Below, piece after piece: positions 1 to 6,241 of a stretch of DNA of 7,011 nt. The position numbers were made by a program, and so were the translations under genes. The DNA comes from a bacterium. GTDB lineage: Bacteria; Verrucomicrobiota; Verrucomicrobiae; Limisphaerales; J093. A model generated the notes under the pieces. It was given only the letters and a program-made list of their open reading frames with translations, was not told the DNA's origin and searched no databases. The DNA lies in NCBI GenBank assembly GCA_021839785.1, contig JAKCAB010000837.1, positions 1 through 7,011 on the forward strand, read 5' to 3'. How positions within the stretch are numbered: position 1 is the stretch's first letter; every line of letters begins with the position of its first letter.

Positions 1-1
1 C

Positions 2-871
2 CCGCCGGCGGGCATGAGCCCCAGCCGCTTTCAGAATCGCGACCAGCTTTTCAAGCGCCTCGCCGACGCCAGCCCGGTGGGCCAGTACGGCAGCGAGTAC
101 CAACGGGAATCGCTGTTGCGCTCGCTGGACAACGCGCATCGGTTGCTGAGTTCGCCTGCGGCGAAGGCCTTCGATCTGGCTCTCGAACCCGTCGAAAACG
201 TCCGCAAGTACCTTCCGGAAGGCGTGGACCCGGCGAAGCACTTCAACGCCGAACAATCGCGCGACGGTTCGTACGAACGGGAGACGCTCGGCCGCTTTGG
301 CCTGGGCTGTTTGTTGGCGCGGCGATTGTGCGAAGTCGGCGCGCGGTACATCGAGGTCACCACCGAATACATCCCGTTCCTGAACTGGGACACGCACGAA
401 AACGGCCACACCCGCGCCGCAAACATGAAACGGCAGATCGACGCGCCGGTTTCCCAACTCATTTTGGACCTCGAAGAACGCGGGTTGCTGGACCGGACGC
501 TCGTTGTGCTGGCCAGCGAGTTCAGCCGGGACATGATCACCGAAGGCAAGCCGGACAAGACGGTGAAGAACCAAGTGGAGGTGCCAGACAAGATCGAAGA
601 CCTGAAATACTACGGGATGCACCGGCATTTCACCGATGCGGGCAGCGTGTTGCTCTTCGGCGGCGGCATAAAGAAAGGCTTCCTTTACGGCCGCACCGCG
701 GATGAGCGGCCGGTGAAGAGCGTGGAGAAGCCCGTTCACATCGAGGACCTGCACGCGACGCTCTACACGGCGATGGGCATTTCGCCAAAGCTGGCTTACG
801 AAATCGAGCGCCGGCCGTTTTACGTGACTCGCGACGGGGTGGGGAAGCCGATCGCCGAACTGTTCGCCTAG
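2..871 (+). CDS. DUF1501 domain protein, C-terminal part (5' end outside window)
   Basis: This is the C-terminal 289 residues of a DUF1501 protein, a family distantly related to sulfatases and alkaline phosphatases, common in Planctomycetota and Verrucomicrobiota and usually Tat-exported. Its biochemical role is not established. The frame is open to the left edge (Pro-Pro-Ala-Gly before the first Met at 14) and family members run to about 420-490 residues, so the ATG at 14 is internal and the N-terminus is cut off by the window. Counting from that Met, family hallmarks are CLLARRL (99-105), WDTH (125-128), the GLLDRTLVV strand followed by SEFSR (157-172), GMHRHF (201-206), LFGGGIKKGFLYG (214-226) and HIEDLHATL (242-250). 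The tail RDGVGKPIAELFA is typical of the family end. Such genes often follow a DUF1549/DUF1553 cytochrome-like gene, which would lie outside the window. Family assignment is firm; function is unknown. Confidence 0.9.
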   Translation, partial: PPAGMSPSRFQNRDQLFKRLADASPVGQYGSEYQRESLLRSLDNAHRLLSSPAAKAFDLALEPVENVRKYLPEGVDPAKHFNAEQSRDGSYERETLGRFGLGCLLARRLCEVGARYIEVTTEYIPFLNWDTHENGHTRAANMKRQIDAPVSQLILDLEERGLLDRTLVVLASEFSRDMITEGKPDKTVKNQVEVPDKIEDLKYYGMHRHFTDAGSVLLFGGGIKKGFLYGRTADERPVKSVEKPVHIEDLHATLYTAMGISPKLAYEIERRPFYVTRDGVGKPIAELFA

Positions 872-980
872 CCCGGAGTGGGTAGAATTGGCGCCGCGAC
901 TTCGTGGGTCGTTTGCTGGCGCGCGAAACGTTGGCTGTCAGGCGTGCGGCTGAAGTTCGCTTTGGGGGGCCGAAAAGAAT

Positions 981-1057
981 TGGAGCGAGCGAAGGGATTC
1001 GAACCCTCGACATCAACCTTGGCAAGGTTGCGCTCTACCAGACTGAGCTACGCTCGC
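981..1057 (-). tRNA. tRNA-Gly (anticodon GCC)
   Basis: The reverse complement folds into a complete cloverleaf. The acceptor stem is 7 perfect pairs, GCGAGCG (1051-1057) with CGCTCGC (985-991). The D arm is GCTC/GAGC around AGTCTGGTA. The anticodon stem is CAACC/GGTTG with loop TTGCCAA, giving anticodon GCC (complement of 1021-1023), hence glycine. The variable loop is ATGTC. The T arm is GAGGG/CCCTT (one G-U pair) with loop TTCGAAT. The discriminator base is U, and CCA is encoded at 981-983. The mature body without CCA is 74 nt. It lies alone and antisense to both flanking protein genes. No clear hairpin-plus-T-run terminator is seen downstream, only ATTCTTTTC right after the CCA. Confidence 0.97.
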
Positions 1058-1109
1058 TTCCGTCGAACGGCCGTGAAGCTAAGGCCGCCGCGCGCGATTG
1101 CAAGCGCGG

Positions 1110-1138
1110 ATTTTACCCCGGACTGGAATTTCGTTGAA
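1110..1138 (-). promoter_or_regulatory. Candidate sigma70-type promoter for tRNA-Gly
   Basis: Read on the - strand, TTCAAC (1133-1138, weak -35, 3 of 6 to TTGACA) is followed after exactly 17 bases by TAAAAT (1110-1115, 5 of 6 to TATAAT). Transcription would start near 1103, leaving a leader of about 45 bases before the tRNA at 1057. The -10 stands out as an AT-rich island in GC-rich DNA and the spacing is ideal, but the -35 is poor. It is a motif match only. Confidence 0.35.
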
Positions 1139-1170
1139 GCGCTGGGACCGCAACCCGCATAAACCCGCAC

Positions 1171-2181
1171 ATGAAGTGCTTCGTCACGGGCGCGACGGGT
1201 TTCGTCGGGGCGAATCTGGTTCACGAACTCAGCGCCCGCGGTCACACCGTCCGGGCGCTCGTGCGCCGTGGCAGTGACACGCGGGGGTTGGAGGACGCCC
1301 AGTACGAAGCGGTTGCCTGCGACCTGACAGACCGCGCGGCGTTGGCCGCAGCCATGCGCGGCTGTGACTGGTGCTTTCACGTTGCTGCCAGTTACCACCT
1401 TTGGTTACCCGACTACACGCCGCTTTACGCCGCCAACGTGGACGGCACCCGCGCCGTGCTGGAAGCGGCGGGCGAGGCGGGCTGCTCCCGGATCGTGTAC
1501 ACGAGCACGGTCGGAGTTCTGCGACCGCCGCCACCAGGTGCGAGCGATCCCCAGCCGGTGGACGAAATGGCGTTGGCCGACTTGTCGGAGATGACCAACC
1601 ACTACAAGCGCTCGAAGTGGCAGGCCGAAGCGGTCGCGCGCGAACTCGCCGCGCGGGGCCTGCCGGTGGTGATCGTCAACCCCACCGCGCCGGTCGGGCC
1701 GCGCGACGTCAAGCCCACCCCGACCGGCCAGGTGATCGTGGATTTCCTCAACCGCGCCATGCCGGCGTTTCTCGACACGGGACTGAACTGGGTTCACGTG
1801 CGCGACGTAGCCTGCGGCCACATTCTGGCCGCCGAGCGGGGGCGGGTGGGGGAGCGCTACATTTTGGGGCACGCTGAGGGCAACTGGACACTCCAGCAGG
1901 CCTTTGCGGTGCTGGCGGAAATCAGCGGCCTGCCGGCGCCGAAGTGGCGGGTGCCTTATGGCGTGGCGCTAGCTTTCGCTCACATCGACGAGGCCAAGTC
2001 GCGGCTCACCGGTCGGCCGCCGAAGGCGCCGCTCGCGGGCGTGCGCATGGCGCGGTACAAGATGTTTTTCACGCCGGCCAAGGCGGTGCGCGAACTGGGC
2101 CTGCCGCAAACGCCGCCGCGCCAGGCCTTGCAGGACGCCGTGGATTGGTTCCGCGCGAACGGCTACGTCCCCGGAAAGTGA
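1171..2181 (+). CDS. hpnA: HpnA-type NAD(P)-dependent sugar epimerase/reductase (extended SDR)
   Basis: A 336-residue cytoplasmic extended short-chain dehydrogenase/reductase, closest to the hopanoid-associated sugar epimerase HpnA and dihydroflavonol-4-reductase-like proteins. The N-terminal Rossmann motif is TGATGFVG (6-13). The acidic DLTD follows at 51-54, and HVAASYHLW (70-78) fits the HpnA substrate side. The catalytic set is YTSTVG (110-115), Tyr145 and Lys149 in YKRSK. The stretch PTAPVGPRDVKPTPTG (171-186) and the VRMARYKMFF segment (291-300) are highly characteristic of HpnA. Length matches the family. ATG at 1171 puts the Rossmann strand right at the N-terminus, as expected, although no Shine-Dalgarno is visible. 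HpnA is linked genetically to hopanoid biosynthesis, but no squalene-hopene cyclase or other hpn gene is visible here. The symbol therefore reflects homology, and the real substrate is unknown. Confidence 0.85.
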   Translation: MKCFVTGATGFVGANLVHELSARGHTVRALVRRGSDTRGLEDAQYEAVACDLTDRAALAAAMRGCDWCFHVAASYHLWLPDYTPLYAANVDGTRAVLEAAGEAGCSRIVYTSTVGVLRPPPPGASDPQPVDEMALADLSEMTNHYKRSKWQAEAVARELAARGLPVVIVNPTAPVGPRDVKPTPTGQVIVDFLNRAMPAFLDTGLNWVHVRDVACGHILAAERGRVGERYILGHAEGNWTLQQAFAVLAEISGLPAPKWRVPYGVALAFAHIDEAKSRLTGRPPKAPLAGVRMARYKMFFTPAKAVRELGLPQTPPRQALQDAVDWFRANGYVPGK

Positions 2182-2190
2182 GCGTAGAAC

Positions 2191-2400
2191 TTTGCGGCGG
2201 GCGCCGGCTTTCAGCCGGCTTTAACGCGCCAGCATTAAACCGCGGGTGGTGTCGGAATGGCTTCCGGCGCATCCCGACAGCTTAAGCCGCTTGGGAAGCG
2301 GCGCGCCGTCGGACGTTGCAAGGCAGGGCGCGTTACTTCGTACGCCCGTCAAGGCACCTGCGATTTGCGGCGGGCCGGAACTGCCCGCCCTGCCACGAAC
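2191..2400. repeat. Palindrome-rich intergenic block (REP-like)
   Basis: About 210 bases with no credible gene but several perfect or near-perfect hairpins. They are GTCGGAATG/CATCCCGAC (2251-2259 with 2270-2278, one mismatch), GCCGCTT/AAGCGGC with a GGG loop (2286-2292 with 2296-2302), GGCAGGGCG/CGCCCTGCC (2322-2330 with 2386-2394), and GGCGGGC/GCCCGCC with a 7-base loop (2369-2375 with 2383-2389). The last two overlap at 2386-2389 and cannot form together. The density of structure resembles the dispersed intergenic palindromes of large verrucomicrobial genomes, but a single copy cannot prove repetition. The block lies between convergent genes, so it might also help terminate transcription from both sides. 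Confidence 0.45.
2203..2219 (+). terminator. Candidate weak terminator hairpin after hpnA
   Basis: GCCGGC (2203-2208) and GCCGGC (2214-2219) form a 6-bp all-GC stem with a TTTCA loop, followed by TTTA, starting 22 bases after the hpnA stop. The T-run is short, so Rho-independent termination is uncertain. The arms are themselves palindromic, so the same site could simply belong to the repeat-like block downstream. Confidence 0.3.
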
Positions 2401-2401
2401 A

Positions 2402-2520
2402 GCCACAGAGACCCGGAAGCACAAAGATTAAATTTGGAACTCAGGAACTCAAGAACGGGGAAACCGCGGTCATCTTCCGGCTTTCCTGCCTTCCCAATTC
2501 ACCCTCCGCGTCTTGGCGGT
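2402..2520. repeat. Candidate inverted-repeat-bounded intergenic element
   Basis: A stretch more AT-rich than its surroundings. Its left end (2402-2420, beginning GCCACAGAGACCC) and the reverse complement of its right end (2502-2520, beginning ACCGCCAAGACGC) match at 12 of 19 positions. Inside lies a perfect tandem 8-mer, GGAACTCA twice (2436-2451), followed by AGAAC. The wording CCACAGAGAC...GAAGCACAAAG, with CTCCGCGTCTTGGCGGTT on the far side, resembles a dispersed intergenic sequence I recall from Verrucomicrobiota and Planctomycetota genomes; that recollection is unverified. No start codon with a plausible reading frame is seen inside. Together with the hairpin block this accounts for the whole gap between hpnA and the oxidoreductase. 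Confidence 0.4.
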
Positions 2521-2529
2521 TGAACTGGC

Positions 2530-3879
2530 TCAGCCGATGAAACCGTAGTCGTACGGTTTGCGCATTTCGCGCGCCACGTAAGCGTTGGCCTCGGCAGCAT
2601 CGTCGCCGACGAATTGTTCAGCGTTCGCGTCCCATTTCAGCGGGCGGCGCAGACGCATGGCAATCGCGGCCAGGTGGCAAAGCGACGCCGAGCGGTGGCC
2701 CACTTCGACGTGGGCAATCGGGTCTTTGCGCGAGCGCACGCAAGCGAAGAAGTTGCCCATGTGGTCGCCGCTGGCTTCGAGGCGCACGGCCCTGGCGGGC
2801 AGCGGCGTGGTGATGATGTCGTCCTTGGAGGCGTCGATGTCGCCGCGGGTCACCCAAATCCAGCCGTCGGTGCCTTCGAATTTGATGCCGTTCCGCTGGC
2901 CATTCTTGTTCACGACGCCACCGAAAAAGTTGTCGTCCCGCGTGGTCTTGGTCACGTGTCGCACACCGCCCGCCCAGGCGAACGTCACCTCGTACTCGCT
3001 GATGGCGGTGTAGCCGCCGGGGATGGGTTCGGCGAGCACTTTGGCCTCGACGGCGGTCGGTCCTTCCTGACCGAGCGCCCAGCGGGCGATGTCATTATGG
3101 TGCGCGCCCCAGTCGGTCATCGTGCCGCCGGAATAGTCCAGCCAGTACCGGAAGGTGGTGTGGCAACGCTCCTTCACGTAATCGACTTTGGGCGCCTGGC
3201 CCAGCCAGTAATCCCAGTTCAAACCGGCCGGCACCGGCGAACTCGCGAACGGCCCGCCGCGCAAGCCAGCCGGCAGGAAAACGGTGATTTGTTCCAGCTT
3301 GCCGATGCGGCCATTGCGAATCAGTTCGCACGCGAGGCGGAAACGATTGTCGCTGCGCTGCTGCGTGCCGGTCTGGAAAACCGCCTTGCGCTCGCGCACG
3401 GTTTTCACCAAGTGCTTGCCTTCGTCGATGGTGAGGGTGAGCGGCTTTTCGCCATAAACGTCCTTGCCGGCCTTCACCGCGGCGAGGTTGACCAGCGTGT
3501 GCCAATGATCCGGGCACGCCTGGATGATCACCTGCACGTCGTCGCGTTCCAGCAGCTTTCGAAAATCGCCGTACTTGGCCGGCGCCTTGCCATCCTTGGC
3601 GAACTCTTTGGCTGCGGCCTCGACGTGGGTCTCGTCCACGTCACAAACTGCGACGATGTCGCCGAAGCGGCGTGCATTGCCCGCGTCGCCGCGTCCCATG
3701 CCGCCGCAGCCGATAAGCCCGATGCCCGGCCGGTCGTTCGGCCCCGGCGGCTTGGTAGCTGGTTCCGCCGCGGAGAGTTTGCGCTCCACAAACCACAGCG
3801 GCAGGCCGGTGGCCGTGGCAGCGGCGGCGCAGGTGCGCAGGAACGAGCGACGCGAGACGTAGAATGGCTGAGGTGTCAT
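2530..3879 (-). CDS. Tat-exported Gfo/Idh/MocA family oxidoreductase
   Basis: A 449-residue NAD(P)-dependent dehydrogenase of the Gfo/Idh/MocA family, acting on a sugar, inositol or related polyol that cannot be named from sequence. The N-terminus carries a twin-arginine signal SRRSFLR (9-15), then a hydrophobic Ala-rich stretch, with processing likely near LSAAE (35-39), so the folded enzyme should be exported to the periplasm. The Rossmann motif GIGLIGCGGMG is at 52-62, the family EKP motif at 144-146, and ACPDHWH at 121-127. The segment GGTMTDWGAHHNDIA (251-265), with adjacent His260-His261 and Asp263, is typical of the exported planctomycete/verrucomicrobial subfamily, as is the C-terminal RRPLKWDANAEQFVGD. 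The frame stays open upstream to 3951, but ATG at 3879 is chosen because it puts the Tat motif at the usual position and because the extension begins inside a tandem repeat. No Shine-Dalgarno is visible. It is the last gene of the - strand set. Confidence 0.92.
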   Translation of the reverse strand: MTPQPFYVSRRSFLRTCAAAATATGLPLWFVERKLSAAEPATKPPGPNDRPGIGLIGCGGMGRGDAGNARRFGDIVAVCDVDETHVEAAAKEFAKDGKAPAKYGDFRKLLERDDVQVIIQACPDHWHTLVNLAAVKAGKDVYGEKPLTLTIDEGKHLVKTVRERKAVFQTGTQQRSDNRFRLACELIRNGRIGKLEQITVFLPAGLRGGPFASSPVPAGLNWDYWLGQAPKVDYVKERCHTTFRYWLDYSGGTMTDWGAHHNDIARWALGQEGPTAVEAKVLAEPIPGGYTAISEYEVTFAWAGGVRHVTKTTRDDNFFGGVVNKNGQRNGIKFEGTDGWIWVTRGDIDASKDDIITTPLPARAVRLEASGDHMGNFFACVRSRKDPIAHVEVGHRSASLCHLAAIAMRLRRPLKWDANAEQFVGDDAAEANAYVAREMRKPYDYGFIG

Positions 3880-3946
3880 GGCGGAATTCAGGCGGTCGGG
3901 CGCCGGGCCGTCAAGCGATTCAAGGCCGCGAACCACGCGCCGGCAA

Positions 3947-3979
3947 GGCACAGGCTGAAGCCGGCACGGGCTGAAGGCC
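3947..3979. repeat. Short tandem repeat in the nuclease-oxidoreductase gap
   Basis: Two adjacent copies of a 16-17-base unit: GGCACAGGCTGAAGCC (3947-3962) and GGCACGGGCTGAAGGCC (3963-3979), differing by one substitution and one inserted G. The core with its junction, GGCTGAAGCCGGC (3953-3965), closely resembles GGCTGAAAGCCGGC, the - strand reading of the hairpin near 2203-2219. It sits in the 126-base space between the S1/P1 nuclease stop and the oxidoreductase start and contains no gene. Confidence 0.6.
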
Positions 3980-4005
3980 GAGTTCCGCCAGGGCGGTGGC
4001 GGACC

Positions 4006-4959
4006 TCAGAAAAGGCGTTTGAGTCCAATCGCGAGACGGTAGCCGGCCAGCGCGATCTGATGTCGCGCCACACTGCGGGCGTTTGCCGCGTAGCCGAAGT
4101 TGACTTCGGGCACCTCCGCCGCGGTGAGGTGCTCGCGCCATTTGGTGTGTCGGAGCTGGCCGTCCAGATAGACGAAGGCGCGGGCCCAATCCAGAGCTTC
4201 GCCCGCCCAGGACTGGTAGGTTGTGTGCGATTTCAACTCGTTGAGTCGCGCCTTGGACAGCCTCGGGTCGGTGGCGATGTTGTCGGCCTGGTATTCGATG
4301 AACCTCGGGTTCCGGCCGGGGCCAAGCAGGTTGTCCCAAAAAGTGTGCAGGCGAACCGGCTCGCTTTGCGGTTTGATGGCGACTTCGTTGCCACCCCGGT
4401 CGCCTTCCGGGAACTCCGGTGAAAACCACTCCGCGCAGTGCAGCGGCTGGTGGATGTCGCCGACGAGGTGCAGATACCAACACAACGCCACCGCGCGATC
4501 GGCCGCGGGCGTTTGGGCTGAGTTCAACTGAGCTTCCACGAATGCGAGCCGCTCCACCGCGTTCGTCGGCGGGGGCGGATGCGCGCTCGGTGGCGTCGTA
4601 GCCATGTCCTTCGGAGCAACGAAGGGTTGGTCGATGTAATGCCAGTCTCCGCGGTGGAAGCGGGTAATGCGCTCCGGCTTGGGCGGCTGACCGGTCGGCG
4701 CGGGCCTCACGTGGTCGGCCCAAGTCGCGGCGTTCAGGAAGACCCATTCATCGCGGTCGGCGTCTGCCGGGATGTCCACCGCCAGCAGTTCGGCGTAGTG
4801 GGGATGCTGGCGCAACAACTGGGAAACCGCGGTCCGCTCGTTGGCGGACAAACTGCGCCAAGCCAACTCGGCGACGATCATGTGGCCAGCGTCGTTCCAA
4901 GCCAGGGCTTGAAGCGCGCAGCAAAAGGCGCCGAGTGACAGCAACGAACGGAGTTTCAT
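4006..4959 (-). CDS. Secreted S1/P1-type zinc nuclease
   Basis: A 317-residue exported nuclease of the S1/P1 family (phospholipase C-like fold), which hydrolyses single-stranded DNA or RNA and often 3'-mononucleotides using three zinc ions. ATG at 4959 gives a Sec signal MKLRSLLSLG...LQALA with cleavage after Ala20. The mature protein then begins with Trp21, as in P1 nuclease, where the N-terminal Trp itself binds zinc. All nine expected ligands can be placed: Trp21, His26, Asp82, His107, His164, Asp168, His174, His205 and Asp209, in WNDAGH, WADH, DWHYID, HLVGDIHQPLH and LHTFWD. Spacings match the family. An alternative ATG seven codons upstream (4980) overlaps the TGA of a small frame as ATGA, but would put extra residues before the signal peptide. 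Neither start has a clear Shine-Dalgarno. Likely role is periplasmic or extracellular nucleic-acid degradation for phosphate or nucleoside supply. Confidence 0.94.
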   Translation of the reverse strand: MKLRSLLSLGAFCCALQALAWNDAGHMIVAELAWRSLSANERTAVSQLLRQHPHYAELLAVDIPADADRDEWVFLNAATWADHVRPAPTGQPPKPERITRFHRGDWHYIDQPFVAPKDMATTPPSAHPPPPTNAVERLAFVEAQLNSAQTPAADRAVALCWYLHLVGDIHQPLHCAEWFSPEFPEGDRGGNEVAIKPQSEPVRLHTFWDNLLGPGRNPRFIEYQADNIATDPRLSKARLNELKSHTTYQSWAGEALDWARAFVYLDGQLRHTKWREHLTAAEVPEVNFGYAANARSVARHQIALAGYRLAIGLKRLF

Positions 4960-4976
4960 GGGAGTGGTGAAGCAAT

Positions 4977-5162
4977 TCATTCTGGGGCGGTTTGGGGCGG
5001 GGTTGGTTGGGGAGACGCGGCTGGCTTGTCCGGCTCGCGCCGGTCAATTTGGGCCTTGATCAGGGCTTCGTTTTCACAGCTTTGATTTGGAACCGCGTCG
5101 GTTTTGCCTGAGCCGCACGAACAGCCGCCGACTCGCCCGGAAGTTTCGGTTTCGTGGGGCAC
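4977..5162 (-). CDS. Doubtful small Cys- and Pro-containing ORF (61 aa)
   Basis: A 61-codon frame starting at GTG (5162) fills most of the space between the ABC ATPase and the nuclease. Its TGA (4977-4979) overlaps the nuclease's upstream ATG in an ATGA arrangement. The peptide contains GGCSCGSGK near residues 12-20 and a third Cys near 29, and ends in a Pro-rich tail (SPQPTPPQTAPE). There is no signal peptide and no recognised domain. About 60% of third codon positions are G or C, which by eye seems low for this GC-rich DNA. No good Shine-Dalgarno is seen (AGAGGA lies 15 bases upstream, too far). The frame also extends upstream into the ATPase gene, but only as antiphase overlap. It may be noncoding DNA. 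Confidence 0.2.
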   Translation of the reverse strand: MPHETETSGRVGGCSCGSGKTDAVPNQSCENEALIKAQIDRREPDKPAASPQPTPPQTAPE

Positions 5163-5218
5163 AAAGTCCAGAGCGAGTCCTCTGACCGGGCACTGGCGTT
5201 GGTTGTTCCGGTCACGCG

Positions 5219-6184
<966 letters not shown>

Positions 6185-6204
6185 AGTGTGGCGGACGATC
6201 GAGT

Positions 6205-6232
6205 CGCCGGCTTGACTGGCAAGGCGCCGGCT
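6205..6232. repeat. Paired CGCCGGCT boxes between GH97 and the ABC ATPase
   Basis: CGCCGGCT occurs at 6205-6212 and again at 6225-6232, 20 bases apart. Because GCCGGC is its own complement, the pair can act as a direct repeat or form a 6-bp GC hairpin with a 14-base loop. There is no T-run, so it is not a convincing terminator. It may slow or process the mRNA between the two genes, or be chance in GC-rich DNA. Confidence 0.3.
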
Positions 6233-6241
6233 GGATCGCGT

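Noticed and set aside
878..1162. Open frames on the + strand (878-1162 and 904-1137) across the tRNA locus
   Set aside because: They are translations of the antisense strand of tRNA-Gly; the GFEPSTSTLARLRSTR-like wording is a well-known false protein from tRNA complements.
2182..2529. CRISPR array or riboswitch in the gap
   Set aside because: No regularly spaced repeats of CRISPR size, and no recognisable riboswitch core; the gap is also downstream of both flanking genes.
2246..2540. Short + strand frames (2246-2431, 2257-2523, 2316-2540) in the hpnA-oxidoreductase gap
   Set aside because: They run through hairpins and repeat-like DNA, overlap one another in different frames, lack ribosome sites, and show no domain.
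3880..3951. N-terminal extension of the oxidoreductase to an upstream start at 3951
   Set aside because: It would bury the twin-arginine signal 24 residues further in, and it begins within a tandem repeat; ATG at 3879 fits the family.
2614..4422. A 602-codon + strand open frame antisense to the oxidoreductase and nuclease
   Set aside because: It is a high-GC shadow: both opposite-strand genes have complete domains and motifs, and this frame shows none and runs through two genes and their gap.
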